DNA of 64,000 nt, taken from NCBI GenBank assembly GCA_013396915.1, contig VWZL01000441.1, forward strand, positions 63,560-127,559, written 5' to 3'. Of the stretch, positions 12,040 to 23,862 are shown one piece after another. Each line of letters opens with the position of its first letter. Position 1 is the stretch's first letter. The notes under the pieces were generated by a model. It saw only the letters and a list, made by a program, of their open reading frames with translations. It was not told the DNA's origin and did no database searches. A program made the position numbers and the translations under genes. The DNA is from Stercorarius parasiticus (Eukaryota; Chordata; Aves; Charadriiformes; Stercorariidae).

Positions 12040-13560
12040 AGAAAGCAAAGAGCCTAAATACAATTTTCGTCATTACAGTGGAAAGCATTTATGCTTATGT
12101 GTTGCCACGCACGAGTCACAGCAGCCTGTCGTTTCCCCCTAGAAACAGAGTTTCTGCATTTCCTCTCCAGGAATGGGAAAAGAGGATCAGTAACTTGCGT
12201 GTGAGAAGCCATAAAATGGGCTGTCTGAGGAAGAGAGAACCTCCAAATGGTCTCCAGCCCTACCGTGTAGTGTCCACAAACTGCAGGTTGGAAGCCACCA
12301 GTACTAGCTTCAGAGAGGGCGTTATAAACAATGGATGAAGTGCTATTGGCGGTGGTAGCTGCTGGGACACCCGATGCCAAAAAAGGATCTTATTAACTCC
12401 AATGTGTTTGAAATTTCCCTGTCCAAACCTTTTATAGGAGGAGAAAGGACCAAGATGGGGGAAAAAAAGATAGTAGTGGCAGCCTTGTACTAATGAGGGA
12501 TTTCAGTATGGCGAGAGAATCTGGCCCTAACTAGCAAAAGTTTTATAATTCATTTGCAATGAATTATAAACAAGGGACAGAATGTGTCACAGGCTCCCTG
12601 CCGCAAACGGGAGTTTGCTCTGTGTTGCAGTGCAAAGCAAGATCAAAACCCAGAAAACACTGAGGAACACAGGATGGGGCTCATTTTGAGAGGCAGTTTA
12701 CCGACACGCATTCATGGCATGGCTATACATATATGTACATACAAATCAGAATACCTTCTTTTTTAAATTTTATTACAGAGCACAGCTTCTAAAGGGTCTG
12801 ACTGATAGATGTTGCACCATCTTTACCTATCCGCCGTGCAAGCTGCAAGCTGAACGCTGTCTGCAATGTATACTTAGCAAAAAGTACTGGCTGGTGACTG
12901 ACACATGATATGGCTGGAATTCCTCCGCAAACAAGCCATGCCAAGTGTCGTCTTCCCGTTATTATCACCAGTACTCCCCCTATAGAATACACTGACTGTT
13001 TGTATGAGTCAGCCAAGGGGAGGGGTGCCTTTATGTCATTATATCATTATGAACCGCCTTGTATCAGAGTCTGGTTCAGGTGTATCATCTCTGGCTGGCG
13101 GCGTTTTTATTGTCAGAACAGAAGCAGAGCTGTAAGAATTGATCCTAGCACTGTGCCCTCCTTCCCCCAGAATCAGGGGGGAACATGAACTTTGGCTACG
13201 CGGCTCACATCCAGTTGTCATTCCTACAGGAGCAAGTTCTTCCCAACCACTCCTCATTAGCACAGATGCATGTGATACGCTTCACGTTACAGGAGGCTCT
13301 GCTCATTAGAGTAGCTGGTCAACTGCCTGCTGACTTGCGGGAAGCTGCTTAGGGATTTATGCTGGACTGTATCTTTATTAGCAGAAAGTTTTCAGCTGAT
13401 CTGTGGATGCTGCCAACTTGCTGCCTGCACCAGGTAGTTTGGAGTTGTAAGTCAGGCCCCTCACTATCCCACACAGCTGAAAAATTTAATTCATTGCAGA
13501 GCTTTCTTGGCTGTCGTTTGCTGTGTCTCACTGTGGATATTAACTCAACACCTAGCTGAG
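12040..13560. promoter_or_regulatory. Candidate conserved regulatory block, part 1 (CpG-retaining)
   Basis: Inference from composition. In a window otherwise poor in CpG, this stretch carries many CpGs (for example near 12110, 12128, 12250, 12320, 12370, 12600, 12702, 12832, 12925, 12948, 13053, 13098, 13200, 13281 and 13338) and is visibly GC-richer than its flanks. Motif-like sites include an AP-1 consensus TGAGTCA at 13005-13011, a forkhead-like TGTTTGT at 12997-13003, and AT-rich homeodomain-type sequence just after 13030. Overlapping frames on both strands are open (12054-12380 minus, 12078-12338 plus) but no protein family is recognised, so non-coding constraint is more likely than coding. 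It could also be an untranslated exon or an unrecognised old repeat. Confidence 0.35.
12542..12570. repeat. Perfect inverted repeat, 12-bp arms
   Basis: TTTATAATTCAT (12542-12553) and ATGAATTATAAA (12559-12570) are exact reverse complements around TTGCA. It lies within the CpG-retaining block. It could be a hairpin or a paired binding site for AT-hook or homeodomain factors; function is not shown. Confidence 0.85.
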
Positions 13561-13639
13561 TAACCTTTACTAAAAATAAACTACTGCCACTGAATGTTGT
13601 GTGGGATTTTCAAAAGTTCCTTTTACAGGTTCCAGGGGG

Positions 13640-14170
13640 AAATTACCGATTTATGACAGTAATTAAAGTTACACATTAAATTTAAGCCAGCCAGCTAAGG
13701 CTGTGGTTAGGATAAAGAGAAAACAATTCACCTCACCCTAAAATAGGTGTATAAGGCAGGTGGGATGAGTAAGCTGCCAGGGCCGCCTGCACTGAGCCCA
13801 GAGGGAGCCAAGACTTAGACCAGACACCTAATTTTTAAACAGCTAAAGCTGGGGTAATCCCCAGCTGATATTTATGTTTTTAAAATTCAGTACATACTAA
13901 TCTCATGGTGTTTGTGTGCATTTACAAGATGGAATTTATACTTTCGTGCATACAGCTCAGTGTACGTATATCTGGTGCACAGGCAGCAGATATTGCAGAC
14001 TTTTTGCATGTTTGCGCATTTATAAAGCTTACATTTGTTGTACGGATGTTATTGATCACCCATTGATTTTCTGGCACACCTTCCAATCAGATTCTTGTAT
14101 TAAATGGGAATAAACGGCTGAAAGTGATTTCACAGATCAAAGAGCGTTCCTTGCAATTGTAGACAATCCA
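13640..14170. promoter_or_regulatory. Candidate conserved regulatory block, part 2
   Basis: Continues the CpG-retaining character (CpGs near 13650, 13783, 13943, 13965, 14015, 14041, 14114, 14145). It holds a RUNX-core-like TGTGGTT (13702-13708) next to a GATA motif, ATTA/TAAT homeodomain cores and the palindrome at 13847-13866. No frame longer than 65 codons. Role as enhancer is an inference from motif density and composition only. Confidence 0.3.
13847..13866. repeat. Palindrome AGCTGGGG-TAAT-CCCCAGCT
   Basis: Two exact 8-bp complementary arms flank TAAT, a homeodomain core. The symmetric GC arms around an AT core suit a dimeric binding site. This is seen in sequence; the role is inferred. 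Confidence 0.8.
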
Positions 14171-17100
14171 GTTAAGAAACTTACCAAGATACACTGTAAA
14201 ATTCATCAGCTATTTGCTCCCACTATGCCTGTAGGAAGGTTATTTTAGAACTTTTTTCCTTTTTAATTTACAGCCTAAGATTTTTTTAATCCACATCCAT
14301 CTTCCTGTTTTTATGTCACCATTGCCCTAAAGAAAATATATTTCTTCACCCTCTTTGTTGTTTATCTCTCACTTCCAATTTTTATATAAAGAAAAAATAT
14401 GTGTCTTTGGAGCTCTGATTTTTATCGGCTAACCAAACTGAGATCTTCCAATATATATTAACACAGGCTTTTTGTACCTCTTCAACTGGAGTGATCATAC
14501 ACATGGCATTTAAAATGCCATTTTATCACTGCCAAGTAGAATGGCAATTTTCCTCTGTCTCATAGAAGTCCTTCATACATGTGTAATTGTATACGGCTAA
14601 ACTGAAATTTATAGACCTGTTGTGTAGAGCCATGGCTTTGTTGTTTACATTATGGCTCTAGGCAACAATGGCTATTCCAACTGACAAAAAGAAATCAATT
14701 AGAAAGTAACAAGTCATTTACTTGGACTTGTCAGGAGGCTATAGCAGATGTAAGAGTATAAGGGAAACATATATGTAGTGATTTATCTTTAACATAAGAG
14801 GGCATATGATTAACATTACAGTGCATTTTGACTATATGTAAATAATAAGTATTTTTAATAGTAAGTGCTCTCATAAAAGGTTAAGGAAGTTAAGCAGTAT
14901 TGATACCAACATTAACTTGTCTGTAAGGTCAGACTGTGATAACAATATGTAGAGTGACCCTAATACTGCTGATGGTGTTGAAGTGATGTAAACCTATTAC
15001 TTTACCAAAAGCACACATCCTGCTAATGATATTATGAGCTACACAAACATATTCAGGTATTCACATGTTGATTTATCAGAATGTAGTTAACAAAGGGATA
15101 GTGTTTATCTGTCCTATCTTTACATCATGTTCAGCAAAATAAACAAGGAGGCTGGAAAGTGGAGGGAGCAGGTGATAACAAATAAAACCCATCATATACA
15201 ATCTGTCATATTGTCTTGGTAAGCAAGGGCACTCCACTCCCGTCAGTTCTTGGTATCTTTTATCTACTTCACCTCTACTACTGCTTGATTCTTATTTGTG
15301 TCTCATCTGTGGATGCACCCCCTGTCTCCCAGCTTTCTATGGCTGATGGTTTCAGGTTACGTTATCTAAAGCCTCAGCTACTTTCGTTGCTTCTACTGCT
15401 CTTCCTTGCAATTTTCTTCCATTTTCTTTCTCTTACTTTCCTTTTTCTTCACTTCCCCATTCCCTGAAAATACTTTTAAACTTTGCTGCTCTCTTCCCCC
15501 TCATGATGAACCCAGCTGTTTCCATTGAGAGCAGCATGGCCAGCCAGAAAGATTCTGGCGCTTGATGATAGTATAATTCAAAGAATTATGCTAATTTTTC
15601 AAACATTTTCCTTCATTTCTAGAGTCCATATTTCCCACAACAAAATGCTGCCTTAACCTATGTGTTTTGCTACCCTCTTCTAGCTACTGTAGCCAGAGAA
15701 TTATTTTTAGAAGCATTAAACAGCTAGCTGTCTTAGTCTAGGATTTTTTTATTATTATTGTATTGAACTCCTGTAGGAAAGATAAGCAGAAACTGACCTT
15801 CCATATTCACAACAATGTGGCTTTCTATTTCAAATTAGTTTTATTTTCTTTTTCCCTGCAGATCTTTTCTACTATTTTTGTGATTTACTCAATCGTTTCA
15901 TTCCCTAAGCCCAAATGCCTGTGAAGCCATTTCATACACAGGGACTTACCTTGTTCTCCAGATCCACAGAGTAGGCCTGAACAGCAGTAGTTATTGGAGG
16001 GGCATCTCTATGTTCCAACCATTTTACTCTTAGTGAGTTTAAAAATAAACATATTTTACCCCCTAGAGCAATTCACAATATGCAGCTGAACTGAATAATA
16101 TACTGTTTTTAACTTGTTATACACGTGCAATTTAAAATTTTCAGGAACAAAAAAGCTCAGGAATATGTAGGGTTAGCTATCCGTGTATCTTTCAATAAAG
16201 TGTAATCAGATTTATCTTTGGTCCTGAATCATTGTGAGAAAAAGATGTGCAGTTACTAGTGAGCATGCTTGCTCCAAGAATACTGCATTTCTACATGCTT
16301 AGAATAATTTTATATTCATTTTGATTAGAGCAAACCGCTTACTCTCAAGAGGTTGACAAACGTTAAAGATTTCCACTTTAGTGGTTTACAATGACATCAA
16401 AGTGGCCTTACATCTTTACAAAGATCTGTTTCCTTGGTAACATGAAGCAAACTGTTCATTTCAGAGGTGCCTATAGAGAGCAACTGAGATTTTATTTTCA
16501 TGTTAAATATCAAAACTTAATGTGGATAATGACATTGTACAAAATATACTACTGAGTTTAAAAGATATTCAATCTGCAAGTAAATCATACAAATAGTCAT
16601 TTTGGAATATCAATAATTTCTAATTACGTTTAGATAATACTATTTTTTGGAAGCCAAAGTAAGAGCTGTTTTCATGCTTATGAAATTAATTTGAATTTAA
16701 CGTAATTAAATAAATATGAGATTTAAAAAAAAAAAAACAAGAACACAACAACCCCAGAATAATGACTGCTGAAAAAGCAAACATATTAAGAAATATTTCA
16801 TGGAATAGTATTCCCCAACAAGTAAATTTTAAAGAGTTTGCAAGTACAGTTTAGCTAACAATGAATGATTTCTCTGTCAGGAGTATCTTTCTCTGCTAAA
16901 CACAAGCTTTATGCACGCAGAATTGCAATGAAAAATAGCTCAAGTTTCATATAATCAGTAAATGATTAAAACTCCTCATCCTTGCTCCATTTATTTATTA
17001 CACTATTTTGCCGTATCTTAACTAAGGCCCTGAACTGGAAATGTGTCTAAGCATGTGCTTAGCTTTGAATTGGCAAACATCCCTACCGAAGTCATATGAT

Positions 17101-18310
17101 TCTAGGGAGGATTTGAGGAACACATGCAAAACTTACGAATTCTCAAGAACACCGTGAAGTTGTTACTGCTGAAAATATCATGCATGTCTACATGTAAATG
17201 GATACTGTTTTTTCTGACAAAGCACCTAAATATCTGGCTATCAGAACACCTCCACGAAGGAGATAAGTTTAGCACTCCAGCTATGATCAATAATCACTGC
17301 GCTAAGGGGCTCGTTAGGGATGGGAAAATAATTATCCCCTTTTTTTTTTTTGATGGCAAGGGAAGAAATGTGAGGAGGAGGAAGAGTTTTGGGCAGAGTA
17401 ACAAGAGAGAGCAGTGAAAAAGTAATTCAACAGGACCCAGACAGAGAAGCTTTATGGAGATACATGGGAACCTTTCATGGAGGAAGGCAGGGATGGGCTT
17501 TTATCATTAAGGTGGTAGTATACTATGAAGGCAAAGTGTAATATATGGGTGCTGAATAAAAACCCTGCAAAGGATTCAGCCCCTACCATCTTCATATACA
17601 CTCCTCCCCTAATTTGTTGTAAGTAATGGGAGTGTAGATCTTTCAAGGTAACTGTGATTATCTGAACGACCTCTTTTTGTAATGGCCACATAATGTCAGC
17701 TTTTGTTTATCATTCCCTTGCAAGTCAAGCTGTAAGTGCACACAATAGCCTCATGCTTCAAACTTTGTAAAGGTGCATTTATTTTGCAGAAAATATCTAG
17801 TGCACTTCCTATAAAGAGGGAATTAGATGATACAGCCCAACAATCTGCCTGATAACGAGGAATTTTAACAGATCTCTGACAGGACATCATGCTCAACACT
17901 AAAATGTGCAATATGGTACTTCTTGTCCTGGACTGAGAACATTTTTTAACAGGGACTATGCATTACTATAGGTACTAGTACAATGCCATTCTGCAAGTTA
18001 ACAGGCAGAATGGCGATACAAAACATTATTTCCAGGGAGACATTAGAGAACAATAACTTTTTTTTCTTCCAGTAGTTTCCATGCCAGTATTTTAGATAAA
18101 GTTAAGAACTCCTGTGAAAACTGAAGATCATTTCTGTGGAGCATTATTTTGAAAATAGATGTTTGAAGATTCACAGAAAACTGACTTTTTTAATTTTTAA
18201 TTTCCCACAGAACGGAAATTGCCACATTATTTACTAAAAGGCAAAGAATCTTGTTTTGACCTTTCTAAGATATTTCCAAAGATCTCTGACGTGATCATGT
18301 ACGTTTCAGA

Positions 18311-18336
18311 ACAAGGTGAATCTGAATTCACCTTGT
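18311..18336. repeat. Perfect inverted repeat, 11-bp arms
   Basis: ACAAGGTGAAT (18311-18321) and ATTCACCTTGT (18326-18336) are exact reverse complements around CTGA. No flanking duplication shows a mobile element. Confidence 0.85.
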
Positions 18337-19252
18337 AGGTTTTAGAGGAAGACTTGCATTATCTTTCTGTCTCTGGAGGACAATGTTTGCTTTGATGAAA
18401 TCTCTACAAATGGATTTCTCTTCCTTGATGATTCATGTTAATGCAAGCATATAGAACTATTAATAGAATGATAGGCTCAACCTGGCTCTATAGTGTTTTC
18501 ACTCATGTTATTGAGCGCTTCTGATCTGGATCTTTCTTCTAAGTCAGAGCAATTCAGAGTGGGAGTATTTGCCTTTTTATACTTTAGTTGAAAGGTTTAT
18601 AAATGAGTACTGGATGTGGTCCAGTCTGGCCTCATGATTATAATATAGAAGCTAATTAAGCTGCCTACAGTTCCCATTGTAAGATCATTACTACAGTTGA
18701 TATGTTTTGTTAGACTATTTTTTTACTTATTCGGTTTTGTTGGAGTAAGTTAATCGAGCTACACGTTGATGGCCAAAATAGCTACCAGGTAATCTAGTCT
18801 CTGCTGTTCTCAGCTTTCAACCTATAGCAGCATAGACTGTAATTAAGCACTATAATCGTGACCAACAATTAGCACCAAAAGGTGACAGGTTATTTAACAC
18901 ACGGAACATGAGCGGCATAGTGCACCTGTACCTGCACACTTTCAGAGAAGACTTGTATCACCAAAGAGGTGATGCATGTTGTCAAGAGGAATCATTAAGA
19001 AGTAACTTGGGGCGCTATGGATAACGTGGGCGTGAGGAGGAGCTACCTGATCTCAAAGCTCTGAAACACATTAAATGTAACATAACACTAGTCTCAAGCC
19101 TAAACTAACAACAGTGGAAAAACTGCAATAATCAGTCTTCATGGTTCATCACAGCTCTTCTCCTGGCAGATGGCCCTTGAGGTATGGATTTACAGTAGGG
19201 CTACTTTTAATAAATATTTGCATTTTTACTGTCTTCTGTTTCTTGCATTCAG

Positions 19253-19343
19253 AAGAAAACAGCACATGACAACTTGCAAATTACAAAACAAAGACTCCTG
19301 GAAGTTTTGTCTATTCCAGAAACTTCAGCAAGGGGCAATCATG
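19253..19343 (+). other. Candidate exon (91 bp), unassigned
   Basis: The segment is bounded by a strong 3' splice-site pattern, a pyrimidine-rich run from about 19225 ending CATTCAG at 19252, and by a perfect 5' splice-site consensus ATG|GTAAGT at 19341-19349. One frame is open throughout from the first base (starting KKTAHDNLQITKQRLLEVL) and ends in phase 1. It reads like an amphipathic helix but I do not recognise a family. A 30-codon open frame between chance splice-like sites is not rare at this composition, so the evidence is weak. It could be an exon of a coding or non-coding transcript, or chance. Confidence 0.2.
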
Positions 19344-19583
19344 GTAAGTTATTTACATTTGGTACTAATGTTATCAATTTGTTTAAACTCTTGGAAAGGG
19401 ACAGAAAACTTCTGTGATATGCACCTAGGTGCTCCACACAGCTCCTCTTTCTTTACAGTTGAAACAATTCCTTCTACAGGCTTCTTATCTGGCAAATGAA
19501 ACATGATTGTTATTTTCTAGTAGTTTTGTACGTAAGTCAGGAAGCAGGCCTGTAATAATATTTGTATAATGCTTCCAACTTAC

Positions 19584-19710
19584 CATGGAGAGAAAGGGGA
19601 GACCCTTCCACTCCTTGAGTGAGCAGGGTGAGAAGAGAGACCTTCCTGATGAGCTGAACAAAGACAGCGTGGACCTTGTACAGTGGTATGGAGTAGTTTA
19701 CTGGCAGCAT
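19584..19710 (-). other. Candidate exon (127 bp), minus strand, unassigned
   Basis: On the minus strand a strong acceptor (tract GTGTCTTTTTTCCCAG ending just right of 19710) and a perfect donor (CATG|GTAAGT at 19584 and leftwards) bracket 127 bp that is open in the frame beginning MLPVNYSIPLYKVHAVF. The segment is clearly GC-richer than its surroundings. No family is recognised. A long plus-strand frame overlaps it, so at most one strand is likely to be coding. It could be an exon of a long non-coding RNA. Confidence 0.2.
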
Positions 19711-22700
19711 CTGGGAAAAAAGACACAATTTGGCAACAAATGCTTTCACCACAGAGTGCATTGCTTCCAGCAAATACCTCGGTTACCGGTCACAATTATA
19801 AAAATGAACTTGCCCTCTTCTGAGCCTCTAATTTTGTGTATCCAGCAGAAAAGGAGTATTTTATATGGCATGACTATAGCAATGGTGACAGCAGTGAAAA
19901 CAACATCCATAATAAGTAGAAAGCTAAATTTCCAGAATAGTCTTTCAATGATGTTTTCCTTCCAAGTTAACCAAATAACAGCAGGAAGGTGAAATATTTT
20001 TTTCCTCTCCGCAAGTAAACACAGCTTTTGGTGAATGGCACCTTATTAGCGTGAAAATAACAGAAAAATAATTGCAAGATGAAGAAATCTTAACAAATCA
20101 TTTTGGAGGAGCACTAGATTTTGCAAGCATTTAAAAAATGTGATTAGAGTTGGTAGGGCCACAAAACTAGGATTTAAAGTTCATTGCTGTAGCCCAGACA
20201 AAAGCTTTTGGGATTTTTGTGTGCAAATGAGTTAAATGAAGAATTTTTTTAAAAAAAATAATAAAATCCATGAATAATGCAGATATATTTTTACTGATCA
20301 CTGGAGGAAAAATAATTTAGTCCAAAAGAGGTAACAAAATTAAATAATAATGAAATGTAATAGAGCATTAAAAAGACAGAACTATTTAATTATGGAATAA
20401 CAGATTGATATTCACAAACTCTCCATAAACAGAATAATGTGTGTAAGAACCTTGACTCATGTTAATACTTCTACTTGTTCTTTGGTTCCTCTTTTTTTAA
20501 ACTGGCAATCATAGCTGAACAGCATTTGAGGCAAAGGCTTAATTGTATGATTTTTGCAAATTCTTTCATTTTATTAAACCAGCTTATGTTCACTTTTAGT
20601 ACTTCAATTTTATTAGTTAATGAATACATTTTATTTAGTTTTAATGTTTCAGTTTTCTTCCTTTTACTCCTATATTACCTGTTCCTTCTTTTTATATAAT
20701 AGGTATTTGTTTTCAATTTGTTTTTCTTTCATAAAACTGTCTATTTCTACCCAAACTAAATGCCTTGTGCAGTTATTTTCACTCTTTAAACACTACTAAG
20801 AAACCTACTGCCTGGCAGCAGAAAAAGCCACCGCAGTAAGTAGAATGATTTACTAGAAGTGGAATCCATAAAATGTGACTATCAGACCTCTGAGCCTAAA
20901 TCTTCAGTGCCATGCAGCCGATTCACATTCAGCTACCTACCTTTTCATGCAAATTTATTTTATTCTACTTTAGCTGTTAGTGCATTAGCAGTATATTTCA
21001 TTTTGTTATTGAGAAACATTATGATACAACTCCACATTAATCTTGAGACATCTATGTTATTCTTTTACTAGTATACAACACACACATCTTTGGACAATAT
21101 TGTCAAACGGGATCCTTTAGAGATTTCATCGTAACGCCAGGTCAGTTCTTTGTCATACGACCATCTGCCAAGAAGGCTATTTTCCCGTTTAATTTCTTTC
21201 CTTTAGGCAAATATTAGCTCCCTTGTAGGGATTCTATGAAAATAAAATGCTTTGATAACCTTATCAGTGCTGTTACAAATGTATCATTACTACTGCCTGT
21301 TTTGTCTTTTTCTTCCAGCATATTACACAATTAGTCATTTGAACTTGTGCAGCATTTTTTGAACGTGTAACATAAGGAATACAGTACCTCTTCACAAGCA
21401 TACAGTTCAGTAGCAGAAAAGAAGTCCCACCACCAACCCAAAGCCTTTCTTTTTTCTAGATGCTGCCTTCCAGTTTATCTTTGCTGTAGAACTGTTAGCA
21501 CACTTTTTGATCTTTCAACTTTTTTTAATTTTTTTTTTTATTCCCCCCTCATTAAAAAGTATTAGCAAAGTGGCTTTTCATTTCGGTACAGTTGCCTGCT
21601 TGTGCTACAGATTTGATGCCATCTCCGCTGAAGTCTCCAGTCTACAATGATATTTCCTCTCACTTGAAACTACCTACAACTTCAATACCTCTTTTCCTGC
21701 CAAATCCCAAAACACTTGAGGAATTTTACCATGTCACTGTCTCTCAAACAGTAATTTCCTGCCACTACTCCCAAAAGAATTCAAATTCTGCCAGAAAATT
21801 CAGAATCCAGAATCCTCTTTTTACTCTCCTTCTTGCTTCTTTTGTTCTGACTCTACATCTCCTTGCTACAATGCAATAACCCTCTCTTTTGTCAGCTCCT
21901 GGCATCTCTTACAGGCTTACGTAGCTCCAGGAATGCATCCTAAGGAAGGTTTTGTGTTTGTGGTGAAAAAAGGTCTGTTGAACAAGTCACAGTTTCACTG
22001 TTCTCCACATCCCATCTACAAATTCAGCAAAATCCTGTCTCCTAATTTTCGAATTTCCTGTGCTTTATGGCTTTAAGTTAATAGTGGTAAAAAATGTGAT
22101 CTTAATTTGTAGCTCTGTGTGTGTGTTTGTACACTGTCCTATATACGCACAAACACGCAGAGATAAACCTAGCAGAGAGTTCCCAATTTCGGTTTCCAAG
22201 TATAAAGAAAGTTGTATAAAAATGTTTAGACAAAGTACACGTTTGTCTTCCGCAGAGTTTCAATTTGTCTAGGCATGTAATGTTTAATATAATAATGGCA
22301 CAACTCAGTAATATACAATATTGCTAAAGCGATTTATATAGAAGACACTTTACATGTTAAATGCATACATTGCCGCTGATAAAGTGATACACTGGAGTTG
22401 CTAATGAAAACCTAATTAGCCCTTAGATAAACAGATTATGGTTATGATGTGTGACATAAAGAGCAGTGATGAAGAAAATTAAGCAGTCTCCTAGCTCCAG
22501 AAACTATATCAAAACTTCTTATTTTCAAGCAGAAAAAAATAATCCTGGCTCCATGTGTTTCATGGCTGCGTACTGAATTAGTCCTCTACCAACAAATTCC
22601 AAAGACAGGCAAGAATTTCAAAATGGAAAGTTTACACATGCATCAACTAAATTATGATATTTTACTAGTTTGTTTGCTAAATGATTGATAACAGGCTAAA

Positions 22701-23159
22701 GTGAATTATATGAATTTAGAAAAAGATCATTATGATGTAAAATAATTAAAAGGTTTCAAGAAATATGGATATTTTTGAAGAACAAAATCATTATGCCAGT
22801 ATGTGAATAAGACAAAGTACGAAATGATGTTGTACTATCAGAGCAAGAAAAAGCCCTTCCCTCTAGGGCTGAAAGTTAAGAAATTTCATGAGTTGGGAAC
22901 ACTACTTTCAACCAGAGTTAATGCAGACCCTGCCTTGCCGAAAGCAACGTGGCCATGCGAGGGCTGTGAGGCCTAAGCATGACAGCAGAAAGCTGGCCAG
23001 CCTTGTTCATGAGTGGGGCTGGGACAAGGTTCCTCTATCCTGGGAAGAGAACAAGTACCAAAGCCTTATTCATTTGTTTTTCAGAAGGCCACAATTTAAT
23101 ATTTGGGTAACTCAAATGATTATAGCTGGATAGCTCTGTTAGGCCAATGATGGGTGCAG

Positions 23160-23600
23160 GTCTTTTCCATGATCTTCCCAGGCACAGAGGTGAGGCTGAC
23201 AAGTCAGTAGTTCCCAGGGTCCTCCTTTCTACCTTTTTAAAAATGGGGGCAAGATTTCCCTTTTTACAGTCATCAGGGAATTCACCTGACTGCCACGACT
23301 TTTCAAACATCATGCAGAGTGGCTTGGCAACTACATGAGCCAATTCCCTCAGGACTCTGGGATGCATTTCGCCAGGTCCCATAGACTTCTGTATGTTCAG
23401 GTTCCTCAAGAGGTAGAGAACCTGATCTTCTCTTACAGTGGGAGGGACTTTGCTCCCTCAGTCCCTGCCCTGCAGTCCATCCACTTGAGAGGTGTGGGGA
23501 GAGAGGTTGCCAGTGAAGACTGAGGGGAAAAAGGTTGCTGAGTACATCCACCTTCTCCTCGTCTGTTGTTACCAGTTTGCCAGTCTTGCTCATCAGGGCG
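23160..23600 (-). pseudogene. CR1 ORF2 remnant: N-terminal part of the reverse transcriptase
   Basis: The minus strand encodes the expected CR1 protein order, but in two frames. The linker piece around KLVTTDEEKVDVL is in one frame (23303-23593) and the RT piece around [17 protein letters not shown] is in another (23035-23409). A frameshift near 23525-23535 puts the first piece out of phase soon after VDVLSN. A further shift near 23210 turns the family sequence after the [11 protein letters not shown] block into unrelated residues. The element is a dead fragment. The residues left of about 23160 in the open frame are flanking sequence, not CR1. Confidence 0.85.
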
Positions 23601-23862
23601 TTATGCTTTCCTTGACCTTCTTTTTCTGGCTGACATACCTGTAGAAGCCCTTCTTAGTATTCTTTGTGTCCCTTGCCAAGTTCAGCTCCAGCAGTGCCTT
23701 GGCCTTCCTGACCCCATCCCTACACAGCTGGGCAGCATCCCTGTTTTCTTCCCAGGATACCTGTCCCTGCTGCTACTGGCTGTGCATTTCATCTTGCCCT
23801 TTAATGTGACCAGCAGGTCTCAACTCAACCATGCCAGTCTCTTGCCTTCCTTTACTGATAAG
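23160..23862 (-). mobile_element. CR1 LINE copy C, internal fragment lacking the 3' end
   Basis: Antisense CR1. The homologous part runs from the segment between endonuclease and reverse transcriptase (right side) into the N-terminal part of the RT (left side). Conserved protein landmarks on the minus strand are KLVTTDEEKVDVL (near 23535-23575), [16 protein letters not shown] (near 23335-23385) and [17 protein letters not shown]. Homology stops at about 23160, well before the RT catalytic motif and before the 3' UTR. CR1 copies normally keep the 3' end, so this one was broken after insertion, by deletion or rearrangement. Confidence 0.92.

Larger units (their letters stand above)
14171..23159. 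other. Gene-free AT-rich interval with two exon-like segments
   Basis: No recognisable gene. It holds an 11-bp-arm hairpin (18311-18336), poly-T at 17340-17351 and 21527-21540, and the exon-like segments at 19253-19343 (plus) and 19584-19710 (minus) listed separately. The ATG-initiated plus frame of 135 codons at 19585-19992 is the longest complete frame in the window but has no recognisable domain. The 22880-23150 segment is GC-richer and directly abuts CR1 copy C; its origin is not recognised. Confidence 0.55.

Noticed and set aside
19585..19992. Plus-strand ATG frame of 135 codons, longest complete frame
   Set aside because: No recognisable domain, no clear upstream promoter signal, overlaps a better-supported minus-strand exon-like segment, and the length is not exceptional for 64 kb in six frames.
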